Part shown: in pieces, positions 9,801 through 18,832 of the stretch
Position numbering within the stretch: the stretch's first letter is position 1
Layout: every line of letters starts with the position of its first letter
Assembly (NCBI GenBank): GCA_009733575.1
Contig: ML769833.1
Span: 1-44,987, forward strand
Source: Gymnopus androsaceus JB14
Taxonomy: Eukaryota > Basidiomycota > Agaricomycetes > Agaricales > Omphalotaceae
DNA: 44,987 nucleotides
Reading direction: 5' to 3'
The notes under the pieces: model-generated
Database searches by the model: none
What the model saw: the letters and a program-made list of their open reading frames with translations, nothing else
What the model was told of the DNA's origin: nothing
Program-made: the position numbers and the translations under genes

Positions 9801-11352
9801 TCCAGTGCATGGTCATGATGAGTGGGTCACATCAGTGGCCTTTTCTCCTGATGGAACCAGGATTGTGTCTGGCTCTCGTGACAAAACAGTGAGGATCTGG
9901 GATGCTAATACTGGTGCTCAGATTGGTGATCCACTGCATGGTCATGATTATTGGGTCAGTTCAGTGGCCTTTTCACCTGATGGAACCAGGATTGTGTCTG
10001 GCTCTCGTGACAAAACAGTGAGGATCTGGGATGCTAATACTGGTGCTCAGATTGGTGATCCACTGCATGGTCATGATGATTCAGTCTTTTCAGTGGCCTT
10101 TTCACCTGATGGAACCAGGATTGTGTCTGGCTCTGAAGACAAAACAGTGAGGATCTGGGATGCAAATCCTGGTGCTCAGATTGGTGATCCACTGCATGGT
10201 CATGATGATTGGGTCAGATCAGTGGCCTTTTCACCTGATGGAACCAGGATTGTGTCTGGCTCTCGTGACAAAACAGTGAGAATCTCTGATGCTAATACTG
10301 GTGCTCAGATTGGTGATCCACTGCATGGTCATGATGATTCAGTCTTTTCAGTGGCCTTTTCACCTGATGGAACCAGGATTGTGTCTGGCTCTGAAGACAA
10401 AACAGTGAGGATCTGGGATGCTAATACTGGTGCTCAGATTGGTGATCCACTGCATGGTCATGATGATTCAGTCTTTTCAGTGGCCTTTTCGCCTGATGGA
10501 ACCAGGATTGTGTCTGGCTCTGAAGACAAAACAGTGAGGATCTGGGATGCTAATACTGGTGCTCAGATTGGTGATCCACTGCATGGTCATGATGATTGGG
10601 TCAGTTCAGTGGCCTTTTCACCTGATGGAACCAGGATTGTGTCTGGCTCTGAAGACAAAACAGTGAGGATCTGGGATGCTAATACTGGTGCTCAGATTGG
10701 TGATCCACTGCATGGTCATGATGATTCAGTCTTTTCAGTGGCCTTTTCGCCTGATGGAACCAGGATTGTGTCTGGCTCTGAAGACAAAACAGTGAGGATC
10801 TGGGATGCTAATACTGGTGCTCAGATTGGTGATCCACTGCATGGTCATGATGATTTAGTCTTTTCAGTGGCCTTTTCGCCTGATGGAACCAGGATTGTGT
10901 CTGGCTCTGAAGACAAAACAGTGAGGATCTGGGATGCTAATACTGGTGCTCAGATTGGTGATCCACTGCATGGTCATGATGGTACAGTCTATTCAGTGGC
11001 CTTTTCACCTGATGGAACCAGGATTGTGTCTGGCTCTGAAGACAGAACAGTGAGGGTCCATTGTAACTCACAATCATTTCAAGGTAGATTTCTTTTGTTG
11101 AGCCAATTAGTTCCTCAACAGTTCCTTCTAATTTCAGTTTTAGCACACCATTATTGGTCTCTCTCCCACAATGGATGGATCAAGTTTCCCAATTCCCCAC
11201 CCAATGTTATTTGGATTCCTCCACAATTTCATCAACTTTTATGGAGGCCCCAGAACACATGTATCATCTCCCAAAAGGGATACACAAAATTATCATTTTT
11301 GGACTGTGTCTACGGAGAGCACTGGATTAATTGCATTGAACTTGAAGAATGA
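6809..11352 (+). pseudogene. NLR1: NACHT-WD40 STAND receptor (HET-E-like), one frameshift
   Basis: Exons: 6809-7087, 7142-7272, 7325-7463, 7514-7561, 7614-9145, 9199-11083, 11138-11352, all with GT-AG introns of about 50 bp. The product would be about 1409 residues. Order: Ser/Thr/Pro-rich N-terminus; a helical region (about 55-200) resembling the MLKL/HeLo-like four-helix domains common in basidiomycete NLRs (inference); NACHT NTPase with Walker A GMAGTGKST (259-267), Walker B LIVIDALDEC (362-371) and FTSRPE (397-402); a helical linker; 13 WD repeats (from about 784); and a C-terminal tail ([13 protein letters not shown], then LWRPQN) of a kind seen in basidiomycete NACHT-WD proteins. Known relatives such as HET-E and HET-D act in the cytoplasm in allorecognition and programmed cell death. 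NLR1 lacks one base near 8512-8513 compared with NLR2, which breaks the frame after about residue 499. Apart from that single base the exon lengths sum to an open frame, so an assembly error is possible. Confidence 0.88.
9418..11056 (+). repeat. NLR1 WD-repeat array, 129-bp unit, 12 full plus one terminal partial copy
   Basis: Tandem 129-bp units encode 43-residue WD repeats (LHGHDxxVx[15 protein letters not shown], [19 protein letters not shown]). The array is perfectly in register, with no indel: unit 13 starts exactly 12 x 129 bp after unit 1. Differences concentrate at four codons. Residues 6-9 read NWVN, EWVT, DWVS, EWVT, YWVS, DSVF, DWVR, DSVF, DSVF, DWVS, DSVF, DLVF, GTVY. Residue 25 reads E, R, D, R, R, E, R, E, E, E, E, E, E. 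The rest is almost invariant even at silent sites. These correspond to the blade-top positions reported as hypervariable in Podospora 'high internal conservation' WD repeats. Confidence 0.97.
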
Positions 11353-12109
11353 CAGTTTTCTAGCCAATGACACCTGATATTCAATTTCATAGCCTTGTAA
11401 ATCTGCATTTTCTACTAGTAGTAGTCATATTTCATGTTGTATACATGCATAACTATAACAATCTGAATTGTCAGTGCTTTCAAGTACAGAAGCAAACCCT
11501 GATCCAAAACAAAATTAAAAAATAGACACACAGAATGCATCTATTGATGGATTTTCTTGATTCTTTTTACATTCACGGTTGAATATATGTCAGAGAAACA
11601 GATTCTGAATTTTCCAGATTTTTTAGATGGTGTCCAGCATGTCTGTAAAGAAATTTTTGCTCCATTCTCAAAAAGCACTGAAAACCCCATCCAAAACATA
11701 TGGTCTAAGGCAAGGCAATATAGGAAACCTGCTGTTCCTTTTGTGGGAGCCTACTCTCATATATTTATCATGATTTTTGAGCATATTCAAGTGCATATAA
11801 CTGGGTTTTTCACTGTAACAGGCCCATCTTAGCTAAAAAAAAAATGGGTTTTTGGCCTATAGAGCCATATTTATTTTTTAACAACATAATATGTAGATTG
11901 TTTTGGTTCAGGTATGATATATCTGAGTCAGGGCATACTCAAATACTTGTTACAAAAAATTTCCGGGCTCAAGTGGTGCTCTGCAAGCAAAAATATCACA
12001 TGTTTTGCTTCTGGGTCTGTTTCGCTTCCAGGTTTGCTTCTGTACATTGCATGGCTCAACAAAGAAGCTGGGTTGGCAAATGAAATGATAAATCCAGTCA
12101 AGGTAAGAG
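11353..12109. other. Gene-free AT-rich stretch downstream of NLR1
   Basis: The 3' flank of NLR1. I see short open frames (for example 11557-11832) but no recognisable motif, intron pattern or repeat end. An A-rich, T-rich composition and several AATAAA-like words would allow polyadenylation, but no site can be assigned. Confidence 0.4.
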
Positions 12110-12300
12110 CTTTAACCACATCAAACAGTGCTGCTCTGAGTAAAGCAAACAGTGTTTTCCTGTCAATGTGATTGAGCTCTATTATGTCCACTTCAGGGAG
12201 TTGCTGGATAACTTCTTAGATTATTGACGATAAAATCTTTGAGCTTGGTTGGCAGGGCAATGATGGCAGTGGGAAAGATTTGGGCACTTGAACTTTGATG
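12110..12300 (-). pseudogene. F-box gene remnant, downstream of GDH2 copy B
   Basis: A degraded stretch similar to the C-terminal coding part of the F-box pseudogene at 24706-25148. Shared words include the block around TTGAGCTCTATTATGTCCAC, reading VDIIELNH on the minus strand against VDTIELNY there. Only the tail is left. Its position just beyond the GDH2 C-terminus matches copy D, which supports an ancestral F-box-next-to-GDH2 arrangement. Confidence 0.45.
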
Positions 12301-12603
12301 TTTCTTGCTTCTAGCAAAGCATGTGACATTCAAATATGAGCAGTGCTTTAGGAACATGTATAAGCTTGGATTAGTAAATCCAGTATAGACAACATGTCCA
12401 AAATCAATCCAAAATGCCTAGGAAGGCTTTCAACATTCTATAAGAGGATTTTCACTAGTCCCTGTATCACTATGCACGGCAAAGCAGTATCCAATGTCCA
12501 TTCAGACTCCCACTTATTATAAAGTACAATATCTTGCATACTACACCCATTCCCATTCCATTTTTATACAACTTCTATTCCCTTCTGGGCTCCCACTCCT
12601 ACT
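12301..12603. other. Spacer between F-box remnant and GDH2 copy B
   Basis: No gene recognised. The last 60 bp before 12604 (CTTCTATTC, CTCCTACTTTACTTGG) recur before copy D at about 25365-25400, so this is the conserved 3' flank of GDH2. Confidence 0.5.
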
Positions 12604-15600
12604 TTACTTGGAAAGATCCCTAGCAAAATGGAAAAAGTCTACACTCGAAGCATTAATGCCGTATTTATAGAGCTAAAAAAAGAAACATAACATCAGTAAG
12701 CCTCGAGCAATCCAAATCATCTTCACTCACAAAATGCGACACAACCCAACTAGAGAACAACGCCCTCTGATACGCCTCCGGCAACCGCTTCAACAAAGTC
12801 TCCAACCCAATCTTCTCAACCAGCGTCTTGGGTATTGCCCTCCTCATCACCCCATTCCTACTCGGAACATCCTCAAACAAATCCGAGCTCTCCAATTTGG
12901 CCTGGAGGTTATTCAACGTCGATGACAGCTCATCCGAGATGGTCGTGCGCAGTTTGGCTCCCTGCAGACGTGTATGCTCTTTCCACAGGCAGTGGAATTC
13001 AGCAGCAGCGTTTTCAGTGATCTTTTCTTGGATATCTTTGACGTAGCTTTGATAGAATTCGGAAGGTTTGCCATCTTTAAAGATCATCAGGTCGACGTAT
13101 TCTTCCGTTGAGAGAGCGAGACCAGCGAGGACTTCCAAGGAAGAACTTGTTACACCACCTGGACAAACGCACATGAATAAATTCTCGCAACTTGAGAAGA
13201 GGAAATGAAACCAACTAACCTTTGTTGATACTCAAATCCTTGAAGACAACCACTTTACGTTTCTCGAGGAACAAACGCGCTTGTTGGGTGAGGAACAAGT
13301 TGGCGCCTTCTACGATGTACTTGAAGTGGGGTTTACCCTTGCTGTTGAAGAGCGCAGCAATGTTCAAGATGTTGACTGCTTCCGGTCTGAATATAGTCAT
13401 TAGATAGATGACTTGAATACACTGGATAATCGCATACCGTCCACCACAAGGCACAAACAAGTTGGCTTTAAACCTCAAATGAGCTCCATTATGGAAATCA
13501 GTCCCGTCGAGAATGATTTCACCCGCTACCCATATCATATCAGCCTTTGCTCCTAAAAAGAAACAAATACTTGAACAACGTACAAGGCAATTTGACATCC
13601 TGCTCCTCAACCTTCACCAAGTACCCATCCTTGCTCAACTTCGCCCTATCAAAGTGCACAGCGGTCAAACACTTTTTGGCCAGATGGACGAGTTCTTCGC
13701 GATCGAGCCCAGTGGGGTCAGCAAGGACACCACTTCCATCAATGATCGCGATGGTTTTGTTGGAGCTAAGTAGGATTTTGTCTACAAAAGAGATAAACAT
13801 TAGCACGGGAATAACAAGCCAAAGAAGAACATATACTCACTCGATCCAAGATCCCCATCCGGTCCTCCCATTTGCACTTTTGTAATCTCCTTCTCCTTCA
13901 ACCCCAGCTGCTTATAGATACCCAACACATACTGCCTAATACTAAGCAAAGTCATACCATACGTGTCGTGTGGAACTCCACCAAGTGTCTCGGCACTCTT
14001 TCCAGTGGTGAAGGACTTCCACCATGTTTCGGCGCCTCGGTCGCGGGCGTGGAGAGCAGCCCAGTCCATCATATCCGCCGTACCCTCTGCACAACAGAGG
14101 TAAGCAGAAGGTAAAGGTAGGGAATAAAAGTATCAACAAACCATCAGGACCAAAGAATAACAGCTCTGGCTTTTTGTACAAGTTGACTAGGGTCTCCTTG
14201 ATTCCGGGTGTTTTTCTTGGGATTAGCAGGTTGACAACTGCCTATAATAACGAGGTTAGTGAATATAAACAACTAAAAACCGCGAGCACACATACATCAA
14301 CATATTTCTCAAAACACAACCTTGGTGTAGCCCCGATCGAAGGCAATATTGTACCCTTGGCACCTCCCTCGGGAATATCTTTATTCTTCAATGACTGGGT
14401 CGAAGCCAAGTTGTAATTTTTGTCAAACCTAAACACGTCGTCGTCAGTGTATGTACATCCAAAGAGAGAGAGAGAGAGAGAGAAACACATACAACATCCT
14501 CTGATTAATCAAATACATCTCCTTATTCCTACTCATCACAATCCTAATCCCTCCCCTTGCCACATCCCTAAACCTAATATGGAATCCCCTAAATTCATTC
14601 CCAATCACGAACAACATCACAAACAGCTTCTTTGGATACTCGACCTCGGATAAAACCCTGGATCCAAGCAGAAGGACAAGGCAACCTTTGTAGGCTGGTA
14701 GAAATTGGTTTTGAGGATATGTTTGTTGAAGATTAGGAAGAATTCAAGGACTTGGAGGGAATGTTTGTTGGGGACTGTGCGGCAGATTTTGTTGTAGAGC
14801 TCCTCGTTGGAGAGGGGTTGGATGGTTTGAAGGCGTGGGTGGGCCTGGATGATAACGGTTAGAGGTATAGGTTGCATAAAGGAAAGCGGACGCACATCAA
14901 TTTGGTAGCATGATCAGATGCGGGATAATGAACCATAGAAAAGTTGACATAAAGAAGTCAAATCTGCAAACGAAATAAATAGCCATAGGATAACAGAACG
15001 CTTGCAGACCTACCAGCTCCGAATGAGTATGAATAACCTGTTCAATACTCTCCCTTGTAAACATCTCCTCCCTAAACCTCCTCTTGATATTGTTCAACAC
15101 CTCGGCATGCGCAGGGTTGTTCTCGTCCAAGACGTTTTTGAGCTGCAAGTAGGCTGGGCCAAGCCTGTTACAAAAGTGTTGTGCAAAGATCCAGCCGCAG
15201 TCTAGCGACGCGACCTTCTTAGCACAGCGATATGCAAGGAAGAGAAAGGAGATTCTCACAAGCATACAGAGGTGGCCAAAAGATATTCCCCACCTTAATA
15301 TGGAAAATTATTCCCACAGCTAGCTGGCCTCCCTGTACCTTCCCATACCTTTTGAAGTGTAATTGAAAGGAACAAAAGATAAATGGTTTAGCAGTAAATT
15401 CTTATTTTGGGACATCTACTGAAGATTTCTAAGCAGTTTGAGGGTAATGAACCTAAACCATAAGTATGCCATAATAACCACATCACAACTTGTAAGCACA
15501 AGTTTTCAATATGTTATCTTGGCACTACTTCAGTGGGCCACAATATATACACTATATATAATAGAAACAGTTCCTAGAATTGTATTCAGTCAGATTTCAG

Positions 15601-16140
15601 GATATTCAAGGAGACCAGCTAGCTGTGGGAACAATTTTCTATATTAAGGTGGGGAATATCTTTTGGCCGCCTCTGTAGCACCAGGCCCCTCAGTGGTAGT
15701 AATACCAGGTGGACTGGTATGAATAAAAGTCACGCCATTCCCATTCTCGTCAATCTTCTCGAGATCGATAACGAGCTTGCTCGGATCATGTTTCGTATAC
15801 GCGAGGACTTCGGCACCAAAGAGCGCAATTATGTGGTCACAGACTCGTCGCGGAAATAAGTGTCGTCAATGCCGAGATTCGTGTAAAACCAGTTGACTTT
15901 GTTGGCGACCAGTTCTTGCGGGATAAAGCCCTACAAAATGTGGTTAAATCTTAATCGATATTAGATCCAGTCTACTAATCACCTTTGCTGCTACTTCCTG
16001 CTGAACAACGGCTCGCTGTTCTTCTTTCCCTTTGAATACAGGCGTCGTATAGCCAGGCAAGTTCTTGACTCGATTGAGCAAGCCATCGCTGTCATTTCTA
16101 GCAACAGAGCCTAACACAGCAAGATGCAAGGTTTCTCTGC
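12604..16140 (-). pseudogene. GDH2: NAD-specific glutamate dehydrogenase (GDH2 type) pseudogene, copy B, longest copy
   Basis: Reads from about 16140 down to the stop at 12604-12606. It has the N-terminal GYTTPVFKGKEEQRAVV block (about 16040), a long N-terminal part, the substrate-site block DVARGGIR (about 14565), GGPDGDLGS (about 13865), IVEGANLF (about 13310) and a C-terminal end YKYGINASSVDFFHFARDLSK after a last intron. Many introns can be followed in phase through the C-terminal half, for example DVKLP/SGEIILDG and FFGPD/EGTADMMDW, so that half looks intact. Disabling changes are a lost base near 14655 (GGTTTTATCC against GGTTTTTACCC in copy A), a MITE at 15267-15675 that replaces about 720 bp present in copy A, and a frame change near 15855. 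The normal role is mitochondrial or cytosolic glutamate catabolism. Confidence 0.9.
15267..15675. mobile_element. 409-bp MITE with about 50-bp terminal inverted repeats and TA flanks (Tc1/mariner-like)
   Basis: The ends are near-perfect inverted repeats of at least 50 bp, beginning CAGAGGYGGCCAAAAGATAT and continuing through TTCCCCACCTTAATAT to GCTAGCTGG. Both ends abut TA (15265-15266 and 15676-15677), as expected for the Tc1/mariner group. There is no transposase frame, so the element is non-autonomous. It interrupts GDH2 copy B. The flanks are not adjacent in GDH2: the left flank matches copy A near 4617 and the right flank matches copy A near 5337. Confidence 0.92.
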
Positions 16141-16179
16141 AGCGGTTTTTTTTGGCTTTGTTGGTCGAGAGTATGATCA

Positions 16180-16217
16180 GAGCGCTTATTATTTAGATAG
16201 AGTAATAATAAGCGCTC
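16180..16217. other. Perfect 14-bp stem, 10-nt loop hairpin at an inversion junction
   Basis: GAGCGCTTATTATT at 16180-16193 is exactly complementary to AATAATAAGCGCTC at 16204-16217, and an outer TCA/TGA pair extends the stem past one bulge. It sits between GDH2 copy B (minus) and a stretch that carries the upstream intron of the same gene region in plus orientation. It is not followed by a T-run and is unlikely to be a terminator in this organism. Confidence 0.75.
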
Positions 16218-16990
16218 CTGACAGTCTCTTGCTCAACCAATCAAGAAGGATTGTTGAGAAGGAAAGGGTGCGTCCGCTGTCTACTCAGTAATTACTTGAT
16301 CACTTACTTGCTTGTACTGTTTAGTCCGAGCCACTGAGCCTCTTCAATCATATATCTGGGCCATCGCTCTCGTTCTCGGGATTCTATTTCTGCTAGCGTG
16401 CAGCACAGGCATCGAGCATGGTGGCTTCTTTCTGCCCATTTACACACTCAACCTCTCGCAAACTCCGCAGGGTCGACCATGCGAGGGACAAGAAAGCTTG
16501 GTGAATTCTATAGCCTCATCCTTCCAGCTATCTCTTCCGATCCAAAATCCCTTGCACTGATGCCAGGATATGCTCCCATACATATCTACTAAACTTTTAC
16601 CTCCACGGATCGCATCCCGTCAAGCTTCAACATATTTAATACTGTCAAATCCACCTAATGGGTCTACTGGTCGATTCGGAAAAGATGGATGGATGGCTGC
16701 TCGTACTTGGAAATAAACGAATAGTGATACTGAAGCAAAGGTGCGTCCGCGGACAGTCTACTGTATTGACAGAATCTCTAACTTTTTTGTACCAGTGACA
16801 CTAACGCAAGTCTGAGCGCTCAACTCTTGGAATCGCTCGTCACGATTCTTGGTCTCTCAACGGAAACCGCGACTGCTGTAACGGATGCAACAGCGCCCTT
16901 GCAATTCCGACCATACTACTTGAAAAGCATTCCATTTTGCGCTTCGGCCTTTCCTATGCTCCCTAGTTAGCATACGGATTAAATCTCAAC
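16218..16990 (+). pseudogene. Inverted fragment of the GDH2 upstream ('U') exons
   Basis: On the plus strand, an exon-like end (GGATTGTTGAGAAGG) is followed by an intron at 16268-16324 (GTGCGTCCGC to TTTAG). Its words match the minus-strand intron at 5735-5797 upstream of GDH2 copy A. A second GTGCGTCCG donor with an intron-like stretch ending TTGTACCAG lies at about 16741-16796. The segment is therefore inverted relative to its GDH2 copy. No protein domain is recognised. Confidence 0.45.
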
Positions 16991-17349
16991 GTAGTCTGGC
17001 TTCTCTGGCGACGCGTCATTCCATTCTTGTGATAAATGGTTTCTTTGTTTCCACTGTCTTCGCATGGGAGAAGACGTGGTCTAGCAGTGCTTCGGGTACT
17101 GTGAATCGGGATACTAGTTGTATAGTCATGAGTAGGAGACGGAGAAGACGAGGGAGATCTGGGAATCCGACCACTCACTCTATCTTCCAGTGCCATCGCC
17201 ATCTTTCCCATTATTCAAAACATACAGATTCCTCCTCAAACCCTTCCTTCCTTCTTCCCCACTCCCTCTCTTTCTCTTTGAGCTAGTAGTTGTAGTACCA
17301 AATAAATTTTTATTTAATACGCTTCAAAGTGAAGAGAACATCGTAAGTA
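16991..17349. other. No gene recognised
   Basis: Low-complexity CT-rich stretches near 17215-17280 (TCCTTCCTTC, CTCTCTTTCTC). No homology to the other modules in the window and no convincing coding frame. Confidence 0.4.
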
Positions 17350-17419
17350 GGGCATGTAGCCAAGAGGTTATTGCGTTCACTTTGCATGTTCATCCCCGGT
17401 CCGAATCCGGGCTTGTCCA
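17350..17419 (+). tRNA. Degenerate tRNA or tRNA-like RNA polymerase III locus
   Basis: The sequence has an A box (TAGCCAAGAGG), a B box (GGTCCGAATCC), a perfect T-arm (CCCGG, seven-base loop, CCGGG) and a seven-base acceptor stem, GGGCATG with CTTGTCC (one T-T mismatch, one G-T pair). The anticodon arm is poor. Reading TGC (alanine) leaves only three of five stem pairs and a two-base variable region, while reading CAC leaves an unusual loop. It is most likely a tRNA pseudogene or the head of a tRNA-derived SINE. A T-rich stretch (CCTTTATTTTGG) follows about 20 bp downstream. Confidence 0.45.
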
Positions 17420-18593
17420 TGCCAAGCCGTCCTCCTTTATTTTGGTCCACATTTTGTCCCTGACACCCAATGTCAAGTCTCGATTAAAAGTGTTTTGCAT
17501 CGAAGCTCCCACATGGAAAGATGGTATGGGACGCAATTTTTGATAGGGTGCATCTCAAAGGCTTAATTTGGATGATTCAGAATAGGTGGCGGATTGGAGT
17601 GGGCGGGGACAGGGGAAACGGGTACGAATGACAATGCCAATACTGTAAATTGTGGAATGAGCAGTAGGAGGGGAGATGAAATGAACAGTTATAACTTATA
17701 GGAAAGTTCGAACAAGTTAACGATTTAATTTAGCTAGATTCTCTGATAAGGAACAATTTCTGGAAACGAGATGTGCACCAGGGTCCAGCTAAGAAATTCT
17801 ATGAGAGCAAAGAACATTAGTGATATAACTCTGCGAATCTTTATCCTTATCCCTATTCCTCAGAGACCCTCCATTGACAGATGCGCAATAATATTCATTG
17901 TATTCACTGTACCGGGTGCACGAAACCGTTGAAGCGACGCGAAACAAAACGGAACGAAATCTCTGCTTGCAGCAGGGTTTAGGCTCGCGATTTGTAAAAC
18001 CGACAAGACGCAAATACATCAGTACGAAGGTATGATTTCCTATATCTGCTCATGTCAATAGTCTCAAATTTTTCTTCCTACAGTACAGTAACAGCGAGAT
18101 CGTATATTACATACGTTAAAGGGGAGATCAACACTCCCTGCATGGCACAGAAAGAGACTGAGCCCTTGGCGTAGAGACGCCGGCTTTGAGCCTTTTGGGT
18201 TTCTGGGAAAGCCGCTACATGTCAAGCCGGAGACAGGCAGGTCCAAGTTTGGTCGCGTTATGACTTGAATCGATCTCAGGTCTTCTTTCAAAAAGGCCTA
18301 TATAGAATAGAGAATCGAGGCAATGGTACTGCTGCCTCGGGATTTGGCTGGAATTTAAGCTGCGAAAGTGGCGTCAGCTCGGAGACGAAGCGAGGAAGGT
18401 TTGATAGGGATGAGATGTACCTTCGTTGGTAAACACTTGAAACGGATGTAGGTTGATGACATTTTGAAGAATGGGCCCAACGAGGGACTCGGGGATCTGG
18501 GAAAATGGAAAAGAAGTACATCGCTACAGTTCTTGCTTTCGTCCGGGTTCGGTAGTCACCTGGATTGTCCGACAGTCTAGACTCGCGCTTTTA
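17420..18593. other. No gene recognised
   Basis: About 1.2 kb without a convincing gene. Only short open frames are present, with no domain signature, no phased intron series and no similarity that I can see to the duplicated modules. Confidence 0.4.
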
Positions 18594-18832
18594 CTAGACC
18601 ATCCAAACTCCGGAGGCAATTCCTATTTGCACTCTGACTCGCCTCCTAATACGCGAGGAGATACTCTGTAAGATGACCGAACAGACAGACGAGATATAGA
18701 TCGATATAAATAGATTTACAGCAGCGGTCATTGCTCCTGCATAGACAAATGCGACGCTAGAAGATAATGAAGACAAAAGAATAAAAAAATACCCGACAAC
18801 CTCATACAAATTCAACCTGACTCTGTAGCTTG
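18594..18832 (-). pseudogene. 'U' segment fragment, fused to GDH2 copy C
   Basis: Closely related to 6065-6340. Shared words are AGGCAATT, CTATTTGCACTCTGA, TCATTGCTCCTG and the AATGAAGACAAAAGAATAAA-like intron. The similarity stops at about 18832, where GDH2 copy C begins in the middle of an exon, so this is a recombination junction. Confidence 0.6.

Noticed and set aside
9418..11056. The 129-bp repeats as a CRISPR array or non-coding satellite.
   Set aside because: The unit is a multiple of three, translates to a canonical WD repeat without spacers, and sits in phase within a NACHT gene of a eukaryote.
11084..11137. Reading NLR1 straight through 11084-11137 as coding sequence (54 bp, open frame).
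   Set aside because: The matching segment in NLR2 is 43 bp with the same GTAGAT and TTTCAG ends, so the length varies by a non-multiple of three. It is an intron that happens to be open in NLR1.
14461..14482. AG dinucleotide run as a regulatory element.
   Set aside because: It lies inside a GDH2 intron, is absent or shorter in copy C, and is an ordinary microsatellite.
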